Assembly: GCF_000518745.1 (NCBI RefSeq)
Contig: NZ_KI912487.1
Location: 389,805-453,804 of the forward strand
Reading direction: 5' to 3'
DNA length: 64,000 bases
DNA from: Phaseolibacter flectens ATCC 12775
GTDB lineage: Bacteria; Pseudomonadota; Gammaproteobacteria; Enterobacterales; Enterobacteriaceae
The notes below the pieces were generated by a model. It was given only the letters and a program-made list of their open reading frames with translations. It made no database searches and was not told the DNA's origin. The translations under genes and the position numbers were made by a program. Shown piece after piece: positions 17,199 through 28,268 of this stretch; the stretch's first letter is position 1, and every line of letters begins with the position of its first letter.

Positions 17199-17846
17199 CT
17201 ATAAATGATTACCCGACATATGGGATTCGCTGATAGAACCCGACATATAGCCTTCTTCTTCATATCTGACCTGTTCAATGTTTTTAAGACATTGTTCTCT
17301 GTTGGCCACGGCCGTTGTCCTTAATTCTGTACTCGCAGTGGCATCAAAGGCGCGCAGCCACGCATCAGCAGCGCGTCGCCATAGACCTCTCTTCTCCAAA
17401 TTTTGTGCAGTCTCGACATAATCACTGAAATTTTTTATTTCATTCTGTGCTTTAGTCGGTAAATAATATTGCCAACGATCAGTGCGTCCGACTAAACCTT
17501 GTTTGACTAATTGACTCAATGCTGCATTAAATTCTTGCCGATGAGTGCCGAGAAAATCACAGAGTTCACCAGATTTTATCATTTTAATATTTTTCAACGC
17601 CTCTAGAATTTGTTTGCCAATGTCTTCTTGCCTTTGTGCAATCTTTTCAGGCGTTAGCTGCAATACGGATTTAACATGATTTTTACTGTAGTTGCTATGA
17701 CTAATGGGGATGGGTTTGGGTAGGCTATTCTTTTCTTCTAATATTGATTGATTATCTTTATATTTATCCGCGTAATCAGCCATTAACGGCTGTGATTTTG
17801 CCGATTCGGTTCTTCCTATTGCATTTTTTTCTATATACATTTTCAT
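17199..17846 (-). CDS. PerC-family transcriptional regulator of prophage type
   Basis: A 215-residue protein. Residues about 85-150 look like a small winged helix (KQILEALKNIKMIKSGELCD through YLPTKAQN). The following segment (AQNLEKRGLWRRAADAWLRA) is the signature of the PerC family, known from the EPEC virulence activator PerC and from prophage regulators. The start is the ATG at 17846 with GGAG at 8-nt spacing. It is divergent from the repressor gene and occupies the early-gene position, so it is probably under repressor control. The N-terminal 60 residues are low-complexity and polar. Confidence 0.7.
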   Translation of the reverse strand: MKMYIEKNAIGRTESAKSQPLMADYADKYKDNQSILEEKNSLPKPIPISHSNYSKNHVKSVLQLTPEKIAQRQEDIGKQILEALKNIKMIKSGELCDFLGTHRQEFNAALSQLVKQGLVGRTDRWQYYLPTKAQNEIKNFSDYVETAQNLEKRGLWRRAADAWLRAFDATASTELRTTAVANREQCLKNIEQVRYEEEGYMSGSISESHMSGNHL

Positions 17847-18148
17847 TATAATTCTCCACACACAGACTAATAAACAACTTATCTTGGCTGCAACCAAGAT
17901 AAATCATCGTGTTAAAAACAAGACCATTATCAAAATTGATCCCGTCAGAAATTCATTAACCTGATAAATCATGATTCACATTTAATCTCCTCTGCGCCGG
18001 ATTAGCATAACCTGCTAAAAAATACCCCGCTGTTATCTCTCGCAACAACTACACTATAGATAATGAATGATTAAGCTATTTTAAGTGTAGGTTATCCTAC
18101 ATTAAAATGTCAATGCATCCTACATTAAATAATGGTAAGATAACTGAC
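17847..18148. promoter_or_regulatory. divergent prophage control region
   Basis: The repressor and PerC-like genes are transcribed away from this 300-nt region. It contains the palindromic operator-like site at 18086-18101 and a matching half-site at 18117-18124, just before the repressor start. The arrangement resembles lambdoid early promoters with an autoregulated repressor. Confidence 0.6.
18086..18101. promoter_or_regulatory. operator-like palindrome upstream of the repressor gene
   Basis: The sequence TGTAGG-TTAT-CCTACA is a perfect 6-bp inverted repeat. Its right half with flank (TCCTACATTAA) is repeated at 18116-18126, 20 nt downstream. Two sites this close to the repressor start are what an autoregulated CI-type repressor would bind. 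Confidence 0.6.
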
Positions 18149-18805
18149 ATGAAGATGAATGAAAGAATCAGATCAAGACGAAAACAGCTCAAACTGACTC
18201 AAGCAGCACTCGCCAATTTAGCCGGTGTCAATCGTGTGACGGTGACTGGCTGGGAAGCAGCGGATTATGAGCCTGGTGGAGCTAACCTTCAAGCGCTGGC
18301 TATTGCACTGAAGTGCAATCCAAGCTGGTTGCTTCACGGTACAGGTGAAATTGATGACGATGAGTTATCCACCAGCTCACCACGAAGTTATGGCATCAAA
18401 GCGATTCCCTTGATTTCATGGGTTCAAGCTGGAGAGTGGACCGATACGGTAAATTCAGTGATGACAACATCCACCCAAGAAACCCTTTATACAACAGCGA
18501 CCGTTTCGGACTCTGCTTTTGCACTCAGTGTTCGTGGTGATTCAATGACCAATCCTGACGGAGCACCCAGTATTCCCGAGGGCGCTATTGTGGTGGTTGA
18601 TCCAAATGTCGTTTGCTCATCTGAACTCAATGGTAAAATCGTGGTTGCCAGAATTGATGGCTCTTCTGAAGCCACAATTAAAAAATATGTTGTTGATGGC
18701 CCACTGCAGTATCTTGTCCCTCTTAATCCTAAATATAAGGTACTCGAGGTAACAGGCAGCTGTCGGTTAGTCGGTGTGGTACGTCAAGTGATCATGGATC
18801 TTTAA
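18149..18805 (+). CDS. phage CI/LexA-type repressor (HTH-XRE plus S24 peptidase)
   Basis: A 218-residue protein. Residues 3-60 are an XRE helix-turn-helix (RIRSRRKQLKLTQAALANLA, then GVNRVTVTGWE). The C-terminal half is an S24 self-cleaving domain with the catalytic Ser in VRGDSMTNP and the Lys near VVARIDGSSEATIKKY. The cleavage site is likely the AG dipeptide in WVQAGEW. All catalytic elements are present, so it should be intact and RecA-inducible. The ATG at 18149 is preferred to one 14 codons upstream. It is divergent from the PerC-like gene and overlaps operator-like sites. No integrase, tail or lysis gene is seen in the window, so the prophage is a remnant. Confidence 0.9.
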   Translation: MKMNERIRSRRKQLKLTQAALANLAGVNRVTVTGWEAADYEPGGANLQALAIALKCNPSWLLHGTGEIDDDELSTSSPRSYGIKAIPLISWVQAGEWTDTVNSVMTTSTQETLYTTATVSDSAFALSVRGDSMTNPDGAPSIPEGAIVVVDPNVVCSSELNGKIVVARIDGSSEATIKKYVVDGPLQYLVPLNPKYKVLEVTGSCRLVGVVRQVIMDL

Positions 18806-19737
18806 AAGACATGCAACGAGGCGAAGTGATCGCGGTGTTAATCTTATGCTAAATCGATCATATCTTAGTTCCTCAGTGACTCATACCGATAAAGCATAAT
18901 TCGGGTCGTAAGTGGTCATCGGTAAGAAATTGACGTGCCTCATGGTACAATGCGCGCTGTCTGTTTGAATGCACTGTGATTGCATCTAATCACACCTTAA
19001 AATGACGGGAGATTTTACCCATTCCTGAAAACGGACGACATACGAAGGTAAAGCCTGATTAAACAGACTCAACTGTAAGGCATGAAAAATGGACACGTCG
19101 AGTTGAAATAATCGAATAAAAGGTGATTGGCTCAGTGAAGGCACGGAGAATTGACAAGCGTAGATGTCAGTATTGCAAGAGTCCATGAATAACACAGCAC
19201 ATCCGTCCGTATTACAGCCCCACAACCGACGATTGAGCATTTAAAAACAAACTATTGGATTTGATCCGCAACAACAATCACTATACATTAATTACAGCAC
19301 ACTCTGATTCAGATTGCAACAATTATCCTGCTCCTTAAATTGTCGCCTTTTGATCCGGAGGCGGCATCACTCTCACTCGGGAGAAAACACGAGACAATAA
19401 ATAATAATCAATATTATCAGCAGGTTGAATTAATACTATTTAAAACCACATACAATAAAATGGTAAAAAAAACTAATACAAAATAGTTACATTAACTTTT
19501 GTAACTATTTAAAATTTAATAGACCCACAATAAATCTTCATCGCTTGCTTGGCCGTCTGAATTTTGAGGACAATTGATCGCATTTCTCCGTTTTGACAAC
19601 GGCAAAGTTGGGATCCAGTGACATTACTTACCACTTTGGCCTGATATAAAATGTCTTTTTTATGACGTATTGAATGATATTTTATAAAAAAACAGAATTT
19701 CACGTGTAAAGTCAGGATAACGAAATTGTCTGTCTCC
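18806..19737. other. gene-poor stretch after the repressor
   Basis: There is an 84-codon frame at 18986-19240 on the minus strand, and a 64-codon GTG-start frame at 19509-19703 on the minus strand, but neither has a good ribosome-binding site or recognised product. The region is AT-rich and probably decayed prophage flank. Confidence 0.4.
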
Positions 19738-19860
19738 TTAAAAAAGGTTTATACTACTCATGCGGTTATTCTCCACACACATGATTGATCGCAACTGAGC
19801 ACTCTGAGCTGCAACTCGGGGTGCTCCACCTTGCACTTCATCAATCTGATCTTTGTTCAT
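19738..19860 (-). CDS. candidate double-glycine leader peptide (microcin-like), 40 aa
   Basis: A 40-codon frame starts at an ATG preceded by AGGGAG with 9-nt spacing. Its N-terminus MNKDQIDEVQGGA has the form of a double-glycine leader (hydrophobic residues spaced before GG, then Ala), as in class II microcins and bacteriocins exported by peptidase-containing ABC transporters. The 28-residue core (PRVAAQSAQLRSIMCVENNR and on) has a single Cys. No transporter or immunity gene is seen adjacent. A longer upstream in-frame start adds 21 residues without a leader character. It could be a chance frame in AT-rich DNA, so confidence is moderate to low. Confidence 0.4.
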   Translation of the reverse strand: MNKDQIDEVQGGAPRVAAQSAQLRSIMCVENNRMSSINLF

Positions 19861-22036
19861 CAATTTTGACTCCCTGACTGATGTTAGATCACTAGGAACT
19901 TGGCCCCATAGGTTATGTTCCACTTTTCACCACATAAAACGCCATTAATTTACAAATCCTTTTCGTGGGATTTTAATTTCTTATTATAAAAAAATCATTA
20001 CTCGATAGTGATAAAATTTAACACTTACGATTTAAAAAAAAACCTCTTTAGCAAGTAATTTATAGCAATGTTTTTCTATTTTAAAATATCTTTTCTTATG
20101 ATAGATGCATTTAAAAATCCATCATACTTATGATGAATAAAAATTAAACATCCCCCCACCGCATTTGCCTTGTTCTCGTAATAAAAAGCAGGATCTTTAA
20201 TCGGTTCCTTCTGAATACGCGAGGGTAACATTATCTAACACACTGAAATTAAACATAGGTATAATACACTGTCCAGATCATTCTTCAACTGAATTATTCT
20301 TTTATTTTTTAGAAAAATCGCGTTCAGTTTAATATACTTTAATGAAAACAACTTAAATATCCATCTGCTTTACATTTAGATATCATTATAAACAATTTAT
20401 TATACGCTTTCGATAAACAGATTTTCATAAATCATCTCATTTCCCTAACTTATTCCTATCATTATTTCATTACCAACTTCCTTGTCATTTTTTCTAAAAC
20501 TCCTCCTTGCTTTCAGTCAGATGAAATAAATAAAGGATTAACTTTTCGATAAAAAAGGGAGTCAAAATAAACAAAATAGCTTAATTTATTGATTTTAATC
20601 ATAAGAAATGATAATTTTAGTCATCAAATCAACTCAAACATACTACACTTCGCTTTGTGTCCTTTATTCCATTAACTATTTTTATTTAAATGATGCATTT
20701 TTATATTAACCCTTCAATTTACTATTAATAAACTATACTTTTAATTCAAACAAGATAAACGGTTCTAGTTTTTATTGCATTAACTATTCACCTAGAATAA
20801 TGGTTATTCCTAAAATATATCTAATCCTTTTTTTTAAAAAAATTTAACCCAGTTCACATTTCATAGCGAAAGTAAACACGAAAATTTGACAGATTTTTTA
20901 TGATAAGGCATTCACCCCGCTGTTAATTAACTGGAACCTTTCCAAAAAAATTTGAATAATCCCTTAAGGTAAGAGATAGTATTTATTTTATAAAATTTTA
21001 TTAATTTTATCAGTTTTAATTTTTAACATAAAAAATAAATAATTTTTAATCTATACAGATATTGGGATATTCTCAGTAACCGACTGGCGCGAGCTTTATA
21101 CCTGTGCTGATCCGATATTCACGTGTTTCCTGCTCAATACACCAGCACGGTTCAATTAATAAGTATCCTGTTACAATCTGCTTTTCGTGATGATAATAAG
21201 GACGAAGACCCGTCCTTTCAGATTAGTACTGCTAATCAACCGTCCTTCACCGACATGCCAATTTCAAAAAGCCTCCCCCGATTTTGGGATAGTTCAGCAG
21301 TATCACTCGCTATAAAATAAAGATCACCTTACATTACAACAGATCAATATTTTCAAAACCTTATTACATCATTTTAAAATACGCGTGTCCTCATTAGAAT
21401 AATCAGTATCAAATTTTACTATTATGATGTGCAGTTTAGACCCCGACTTACCTGTCTCCTTCCCATTCCCTCCTTTCGATTCTCGGCTCAGTTAATTTTG
21501 ATAAATTGAGGCCTTAACGTCCTGCTTCATTCATACTATTGACCGTCATTGAAACTTGTTCTGTAACATTAGTGCATCATCGTCTGAACTTAGAAGAATA
21601 TTTATTTAATACATTTCACTATTTTTAACCATAGATCATTTTTTATTCATCATCCTTAGTCTACAGGTAAGATTGATCGATCCCATTACCACACATTCCT
21701 ATCAATGAAGAGAGAAAATCGTTCCCCTTGCTCAGGGCCGTCTCCTGCTTTTCTCTTATAAGGGATGCACCGCGGTGTAGGTTTACCCACTGTGATTAAA
21801 ATTAGAGCGAAATAATTAGATTTTCTGCCTCTGCATTTGCAGAAATCGAAATGAAAAAAATCAAAGGCTTTGTTGATTCTCAGAAAGAATAAATAGCGAT
21901 AACACACCGTCCTAAAAACAGATAGTCCCATGTGTGAGTTAGATGAAATTAAAACCAATCTGTGAATTGAGCATATAATAGGCCTAAATTTTTTAACCTA
22001 TTTATGCTTTTAATATAAATAAATGAGAGAAATTTA
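19861..22036. other. very AT-rich gene-poor region
   Basis: About 2.2 kb with stops in all frames at high density and long A/T runs. A short frame at 21123-21320 (plus) and one at 21686-21958 (minus) show no recognised product. It looks like decayed or horizontally acquired DNA flanking the prophage remnant. No IS ends or tRNA gene could be recognised. Confidence 0.5.
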
Positions 22037-22464
22037 ATGACGTTACCAACAATCAACGCTTCCATTCTTAAGGATGAGATGCTGTCAGTGATACTCAAGA
22101 AAACCCTTCATTTGTTGAAAATCCTCTGATCCTTAAGTCCATCACACCCCATCCCTCTGTCGGAAATAGTGATTGAGTAATAGAAAAACAATTTAGTCTG
22201 AATGGGGTTAATACCGATACCGCTACTGCACACAAAGATAGTAAGACTGAATGATCGTGAGTCGCACCCATAACGGGCTTCAAGCTGAATAAAGAAAGAA
22301 GGCTAAGGGAATAGCGCGAGGTTCTTATGGGCTGTATTGATTTTTTAGTGATCGTATCCAAAGCACCTACCCGACGCAAAAAATGCACTGGTCAGTCCAT
22401 TACTAATATGAATGATAATGTAGATCATATAAAAGAGGGGTCAATGTTTGAATGCAACCCGTGA
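22037..22464 (+). pseudogene. stop-riddled relic of an unidentified protein gene
   Basis: An ATG with an upstream GAGAGAAA site opens MTLPTINASILKDEMLSV. The frame then shifts by one at about 22088 and continues with protein-like sequence (TQENPSFVENPLILKSITPH, later LNGVNTDTATAHKDSKTE, then FLVIVSKAPTRRKKCTGQSI) in a single frame to TGA at 22462-22464. That frame is interrupted by several stops (near 22174, 22252, 22258 and 22306). The polar, Ser/Thr/Asn-rich composition differs from the surrounding AT-rich DNA. I do not recognise the family; a secreted effector is one possibility. Confidence 0.4.
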
Positions 22465-22570
22465 TTTGTTATAGCCATATAGGAATCGGTTTTACAAGGA
22501 TTATTGGGTAAAGCCACATATCGACGACAAAAAAATCACGGGTTCATTGCCGATATGTGGGCAATTAAAA

Positions 22571-23821
22571 TTACATATTACTGATAATTGCGTCGCCAAA
22601 TTCTGAACATTTCAGCAGCTTAGCACCTTCCATTAGACGTTCAAAATCGTAGGTTACCGTTTTATTGGCAATCGCCCCTTCCATGCCTTTGACGATTAAG
22701 TCGGCCGCTTCCGTCCAGCCCATGTGACGTAGCATCATTTCCGCAGACAAGATCACTGAACCAGGATTGACTTTATCCTGACCTGCATATTTAGGTGCAG
22801 TACCATGGGTTGCTTCAAACAGCGCACATTCATCACCAATGTTAGCACCGGGCGCAATACCGATTCCGCCGACTTGTGCAGCCAGTGCATCAGAAATGTA
22901 ATCGCCATTCAAATTCATGCAAGCGATGACATCGTACTCAGCGGGACGCAAGAGGATCTGTTGCAGAAAAGCATCGGCAATGACATCTTTAACCACAATG
23001 CTTTTGCCCGTTTTGGGATTTTTTACTGTCAGCCATGGGCCGCCATCAATCAATTCACCGGCATACTCATCGCGGATCAGTTGGTATCCCCAATCTTTAA
23101 ACGCGCCTTCGGTAAATTTCATGATATTGCCTTTATGCACCAAGGTCAGTGATCCACGATCATTATCAATCGCGTATTGCATGGCCGCCCGAACCAGACG
23201 CTTCGTACCCTCTTCAGAACAAGGTTTGACACCGATACCACATTGCTCAGGAAAACGGATTTTCTTCACGCCCATTTCCTGTTGCAAGAATTTTATCACT
23301 TTGTCCGCTTCAGCACTGCCAGCTTTCCATTCAATACCAGCGTAGATGTCTTCCGCATTTTCACGGAAAATGACCATATCCGTATCCTGTGGCCGTTTCA
23401 CCGGGCTTGGTGTCCCTTGATAATAACGAACAGGTCTTAAGCAAACGTACAAATCCAGTTGTTGCCGTAATGCCACATTCAGTGACCGGATCCCACCGCC
23501 TACGGGTGTCGTCAAGGGACCTTTAATGGCAACCCGGTATTCTTTTATCAGCTCAAGGGTTTCCTCAGGTAACCAGATATCTTTGCCATAAATTTGCGTC
23601 GATTTCTCACCCGTGTAGATTTCCATCCATGAAATTTTACGCTCGCCTTGGTAAGCTTTATTGACAGCGGCATCCACCACTTTTAACATCACAGGTGACA
23701 CGTCAACACCAATACCATCCCCTTCAATATAAGGAATGATTGGGTTTGCTGGAACGTGGAGTTGTCCTCCACTCAGCGTAATTTTTTTACCTTCGGTCGG
23801 AACAATAACTTTACTTTCCAT
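22571..23821 (-). CDS. icd: NADP-dependent isocitrate dehydrogenase
   Basis: A 416-residue protein, exactly the E. coli length. It converts isocitrate to 2-oxoglutarate in the TCA cycle. The substrate loop [13 protein letters not shown] holds the Ser that IDH kinase phosphorylates, and the NADP-site motif [20 protein letters not shown] is intact. The ATG at 23821 is chosen over an adjacent TTG one codon upstream; GGGAGAGG precedes it. It is divergent from rluE, the same neighbour as in E. coli. Confidence 0.98.
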   Translation of the reverse strand: MESKVIVPTEGKKITLSGGQLHVPANPIIPYIEGDGIGVDVSPVMLKVVDAAVNKAYQGERKISWMEIYTGEKSTQIYGKDIWLPEETLELIKEYRVAIKGPLTTPVGGGIRSLNVALRQQLDLYVCLRPVRYYQGTPSPVKRPQDTDMVIFRENAEDIYAGIEWKAGSAEADKVIKFLQQEMGVKKIRFPEQCGIGVKPCSEEGTKRLVRAAMQYAIDNDRGSLTLVHKGNIMKFTEGAFKDWGYQLIRDEYAGELIDGGPWLTVKNPKTGKSIVVKDVIADAFLQQILLRPAEYDVIACMNLNGDYISDALAAQVGGIGIAPGANIGDECALFEATHGTAPKYAGQDKVNPGSVILSAEMMLRHMGWTEAADLIVKGMEGAIANKTVTYDFERLMEGAKLLKCSEFGDAIISNM

Positions 23822-24131
23822 CAACCTCTCCCTTGAGCGATTTGTTAATAACTTGTGATTTTCCAGCTAATATTACTCGATATTTAATGAAATTTCATGT
23901 TTAAAGTTTGTAACATAACACTAACAAGCTCGACTGCAGGTAACAATGCCAGCCTGACGGCCTAACGCACCGCACGAATGTCACCGGTTCTTCAATGGTC
24001 ATATCAGGATAGCTGCCCTTCTTTTTCATGGTATTATCCGTGATCTTCACCTTGGCATTGCGTGCGGTGTGATACATTTCTTCTACCCGTCAGGCAATAA
24101 TAACACTTTGCTGATGAGGGATACTTAATTT
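23822..24131. promoter_or_regulatory. divergent icd/rluE promoter region
   Basis: Both flanking genes are transcribed outward. The icd-proximal half is AT-rich (TTTAATGAAATTTCATGTTT includes a small palindrome ATGAAATTTCAT). I cannot assign specific regulators. Confidence 0.4.
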
Positions 24132-24734
24132 ATGGTAAAAAAAATTTATACTCACTCAAAATCTCGATCCAGAAAACCCAGACCACGCGGCCCGTCATGC
24201 CACCTTATTTTTAATAAGCCCTATGATGTTTTACCTCAATTTACTGATGAGAGTGGGCGCAGAACCTTAAGCGACTTTATTGATATCGCAGATATTTATG
24301 CAGCTGGCCGCTTGGACAGAGACAGCGAAGGATTAATGTTTCTGACCAATGATGGCAAACTACAGGCAAAGCTAACCCACCCTTCAACCCGCACAGCTAA
24401 AATTTACTATGTCCAAGTCGAAGGTCAACCCACCGACAGTCAATTGCAACCGTTACGTGAAGGTGTACAACTGAATGATGGCATGACCTTGCCGGCCGGT
24501 GTCACCTTGGTGGATCCCCCTGAATGGCTCTGGCCTCGTATCCCGCCCATTCGAGTGCGTCATGCTATCCCTGATCAGTGGATTAAACTTACCCTGTATG
24601 AAGGCCGTAATCGCCAGATCCGCCGTATGACGGCACACATTGGTTTTCCTACCTTACGCCTGATACGTTATGCCATTGGTCAATGGAATATCAATCAGTT
24701 AAAGACCGGAGAATGGCGTCAGATCACTCTCTGA
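24132..24734 (+). CDS. rluE: 23S rRNA pseudouridine(2457) synthase RluE
   Basis: A 200-residue RsuA-family pseudouridine synthase. It opens with a basic tail, then [15 protein letters not shown]. The catalytic Asp is in [18 protein letters not shown], and the C-terminal [20 protein letters not shown] motif binds RNA. The N-terminal S4 domain is absent, as is usual for RluE. The product modifies U2457 of 23S rRNA in E. coli. The start is a lone ATG close to the conserved domain. Confidence 0.94.
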   Translation: MVKKIYTHSKSRSRKPRPRGPSCHLIFNKPYDVLPQFTDESGRRTLSDFIDIADIYAAGRLDRDSEGLMFLTNDGKLQAKLTHPSTRTAKIYYVQVEGQPTDSQLQPLREGVQLNDGMTLPAGVTLVDPPEWLWPRIPPIRVRHAIPDQWIKLTLYEGRNRQIRRMTAHIGFPTLRLIRYAIGQWNINQLKTGEWRQITL

Positions 24735-24814
24735 GGTTTACAGGTCGTCAAGGCTAAGCACAGAGTACGGGTGTCTGCGCATAGCCTGTGTCGATGATCT
24801 TGATTCATCTAATG

Positions 24815-24831
24815 ATCCCTCGCCGAGGGAT
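24815..24831. repeat. short perfect palindrome between rluE and mnmA
   Basis: ATCCCTCG-C-CGAGGGAT is perfect around one central base. It could form a tight hairpin after rluE or before mnmA. No T-run follows. Confidence 0.4.
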
Positions 24832-24891
24832 GCGTTAGCCTAATACGCGTGTTACACTAGCGTGGGTTGTGTTTATTATGTGAGTAAAGTC

Positions 24892-26004
24892 ATGTCTTAT
24901 CAGAGTACAAAAAAAGTCATTGTCGGGATGTCCGGTGGCGTCGATTCTTCCGTGGCGGCTTGGTTATTGCTTCAACAAGGTTACCACGTTGAAGGGTTAT
25001 TCATGAAAAACTGGGAAGAAGATGACGATACTGAATTTTGTACCGCTGCAGAAGATATGGCTGATGCACAGGCTGTCTGCGATAAACTGGGTATAAAATT
25101 ACATAAAATCAATTTCGCTGCTGAGTACTGGGATAATGTTTTCGAGCATTTTTTGATTGAGTACAAAGCAGCTCGTACACCCAATCCCGATATTCTTTGC
25201 AATAAAGAAATCAAATTTAAAGCGTTCCTTGAATTTGCAGCAGACGATCTTAATGCAGATTTTATTGCCACAGGTCACTACGTGCGTCGTGGCGAAGATG
25301 CTTCGGGATATCAATTATTACGAGGTCTCGATGATAATAAAGACCAAAGTTATTTCCTTTATACCTTGAGTCAGCAACAAATTTCACAAAGTTTATTTCC
25401 CGTCGGGGAATTGACTAAACCCGAGGTGAGGCGTATCGCTGAGCAGCTGCAATTAGTGACGGCCCATAAAAAAGATTCAACCGGTATTTGTTTTATTGGC
25501 GAACGTAAGTTCAAAGATTTTTTGGCCCGTTATCTGCCAGCACAACCCGGTATTATCGTCAGCACTGAAGGGGTTGAAATTGGTACCCATCAGGGCTTGA
25601 TGTATCACACGCTTGGACAACGTAAAGGTTTGGGCATTGGCGGCTTGAAAGAAGCAACAGAATCGCCGTGGTATGTGGTTGATAAGGATATCGCTCGCAA
25701 CCAATTGGTCGTGGCCCAAGGCAAGACGCACCCTCGACTGATGTCAAAAGGCTTGATTGCCTCACAATTGCATTGGATAAACCGTCGTCCGTTAACGGAA
25801 ACATTACAGTGTACTGTTAAAACCCGTTATCGCCAGACTGATATCGCCTGTGTCGTGTCCCCGATTGATGCAGAAAACATTCGAGTGGAATTTACTGATC
25901 CGGTTGCTGCCGTCACTCCCGGTCAATCCGCAGTATTCTACCTTGACGATGTTTGCCTTGGGGGGGGGATTATTGAACAACGCTTACCCCTAAATGAGGT
26001 ATAG
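24892..26004 (+). CDS. mnmA: tRNA-specific 2-thiouridylase MnmA
   Basis: A 370-residue enzyme that thiolates U34 of tRNA Lys, Glu and Gln. The PP-loop motif is [18 protein letters not shown]. The two catalytic Cys residues are in [12 protein letters not shown] and [13 protein letters not shown]. The C-terminal GQSAVFY and [11 protein letters not shown] motifs are typical. The ATG at 24892 is preferred to a GTG ten codons upstream because homologues begin a few residues before KKVIVGM. It is followed 4 nt later by hflD, as in E. coli. The usual nudJ between rluE and mnmA is missing. Confidence 0.97.
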   Translation: MSYQSTKKVIVGMSGGVDSSVAAWLLLQQGYHVEGLFMKNWEEDDDTEFCTAAEDMADAQAVCDKLGIKLHKINFAAEYWDNVFEHFLIEYKAARTPNPDILCNKEIKFKAFLEFAADDLNADFIATGHYVRRGEDASGYQLLRGLDDNKDQSYFLYTLSQQQISQSLFPVGELTKPEVRRIAEQLQLVTAHKKDSTGICFIGERKFKDFLARYLPAQPGIIVSTEGVEIGTHQGLMYHTLGQRKGLGIGGLKEATESPWYVVDKDIARNQLVVAQGKTHPRLMSKGLIASQLHWINRRPLTETLQCTVKTRYRQTDIACVVSPIDAENIRVEFTDPVAAVTPGQSAVFYLDDVCLGGGIIEQRLPLNEV

Positions 26005-26008
26005 CCGA

Positions 26009-26644
26009 ATGGCTCAACAACATAGCGAATCCCTGACCTTGGCGTTAGCGTCTGTCTGTCAGTGCGCCCTAATGACAAGTCAATTGGCTCGTCAAGGTGT
26101 CGTCACCACAGATGCCTTCAAGGCCTCACTCCTCAGTCTGATGTCAATCACGCTTGATCCTCCCCAAGATCCCATTCATCATGATGAACACGGCCTAAAA
26201 TTAGGATTGGAAAGCCTACTCTGCATGCTCACTAATTCTAGTGGTAAAGGTGCTAATGCTGAGATCACTCGTTACACTTTAGCGCTATTAACCTTAGCGA
26301 AACGGTTGGAAAAAAAACCGGATATACAGCAACAATTACAGCACCGACTCAGCAGCTTAGAGCGCCAACGGCAGTTTTATTCCCTCGATTCACCGACTCT
26401 ACTGGCTGCCATCGCCGCCATTTATAGCGATCTGATCAGCCCGTTAACACCGCGTATTTCTGTGTACGGATCTCAACCTCTGCTACAAAATAGCCTGATC
26501 CAAAATAAAATTCGAAGCGTTTTATTGTCTGGCTTGCAGAGTGCTCAAGCATGGCGGTGTTCAGGTGGACGTCGATTAAGTTTACTGTTATCCCGGACTA
26601 AACTAGTTAAATGCTGTGATAACATTTTATCCCGTTTATCTTAA
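26009..26644 (+). CDS. hflD: lysogenization regulator HflD
   Basis: A 211-residue peripheral membrane protein of the HflD family. Recognisable segments are LGLESLLCMLTN, AEITRYTLALLTLAKRLE and AAIYSDLISPLTPRISVYG, with the basic C-terminus. In E. coli it binds lambda CII and lies between mnmA and purB as here; its cellular role is unclear. The ATG at 26009 preceded by GAGG is used; an upstream ATG overlapping the mnmA stop would add five residues. Confidence 0.93.
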   Translation: MAQQHSESLTLALASVCQCALMTSQLARQGVVTTDAFKASLLSLMSITLDPPQDPIHHDEHGLKLGLESLLCMLTNSSGKGANAEITRYTLALLTLAKRLEKKPDIQQQLQHRLSSLERQRQFYSLDSPTLLAAIAAIYSDLISPLTPRISVYGSQPLLQNSLIQNKIRSVLLSGLQSAQAWRCSGGRRLSLLLSRTKLVKCCDNILSRLS

Positions 26645-26686
26645 CCCTATGAAAAGATAATTATTTTAACCTGTTTGCTCGATTAA

Positions 26687-28081
<1,395 letters not shown>

Positions 28082-28116
28082 TAATCTCGTCTTCTTTTAT
28101 AATGCGCAATGACTGG

Positions 28117-28146
28117 TTAGCAAGATTTTATGATAAATCTTGCTAA
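28117..28146 (+). terminator. perfect 12-bp hairpin between purB and phoP
   Basis: TTAGCAAGATTT pairs perfectly with AAATCTTGCTAA around a 6-nt loop, 35 nt after the purB stop. It likely separates purB from phoPQ transcription although no long T-run follows. Confidence 0.65.
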
Positions 28147-28198
28147 CTATAAATTACCATCAAAATATATTAATTAGCCTATTATGTTACTTCCGTTC

Positions 28199-28233
28199 CG
28201 TTAACATTCCGTTAAGTTTTACAAGTGTAAAAT
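28199..28233 (+). promoter_or_regulatory. PhoP box and -10 element of the phoPQ promoter
   Basis: The direct repeat CGTTAA-CATTC-CGTTAA (28199-28204 and 28210-28215) has the 11-bp period and 5-bp spacer of PhoP boxes. A TAAAAT hexamer follows 12 bp later at 28228-28233, the usual spacing where the box replaces the -35. It implies positive autoregulation by PhoP as in E. coli and Salmonella. Confidence 0.75.
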
Positions 28234-28268
28234 AAACATAAATCAATAATTGAATAGGACTATATTTC

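Noticed and set aside
18986..19240. 84-codon minus-strand frame
   Set aside because: No Shine-Dalgarno site and no recognised product; treated as chance frame.
19509..19703. 64-codon minus-strand frame downstream of the candidate microcin gene
   Set aside because: It needs a GTG start far from the AAGGAG that follows the upstream stop; no leader or domain is visible.
21686..21958. 90-codon minus-strand frame in the AT-rich gap
   Set aside because: Composition looks like non-coding DNA and no ribosome-binding site or family is evident.
17847..22570. tRNA gene or attachment site flanking the prophage remnant
   Set aside because: No T-arm or acceptor-like sequence and no direct repeats bounding the module were seen.
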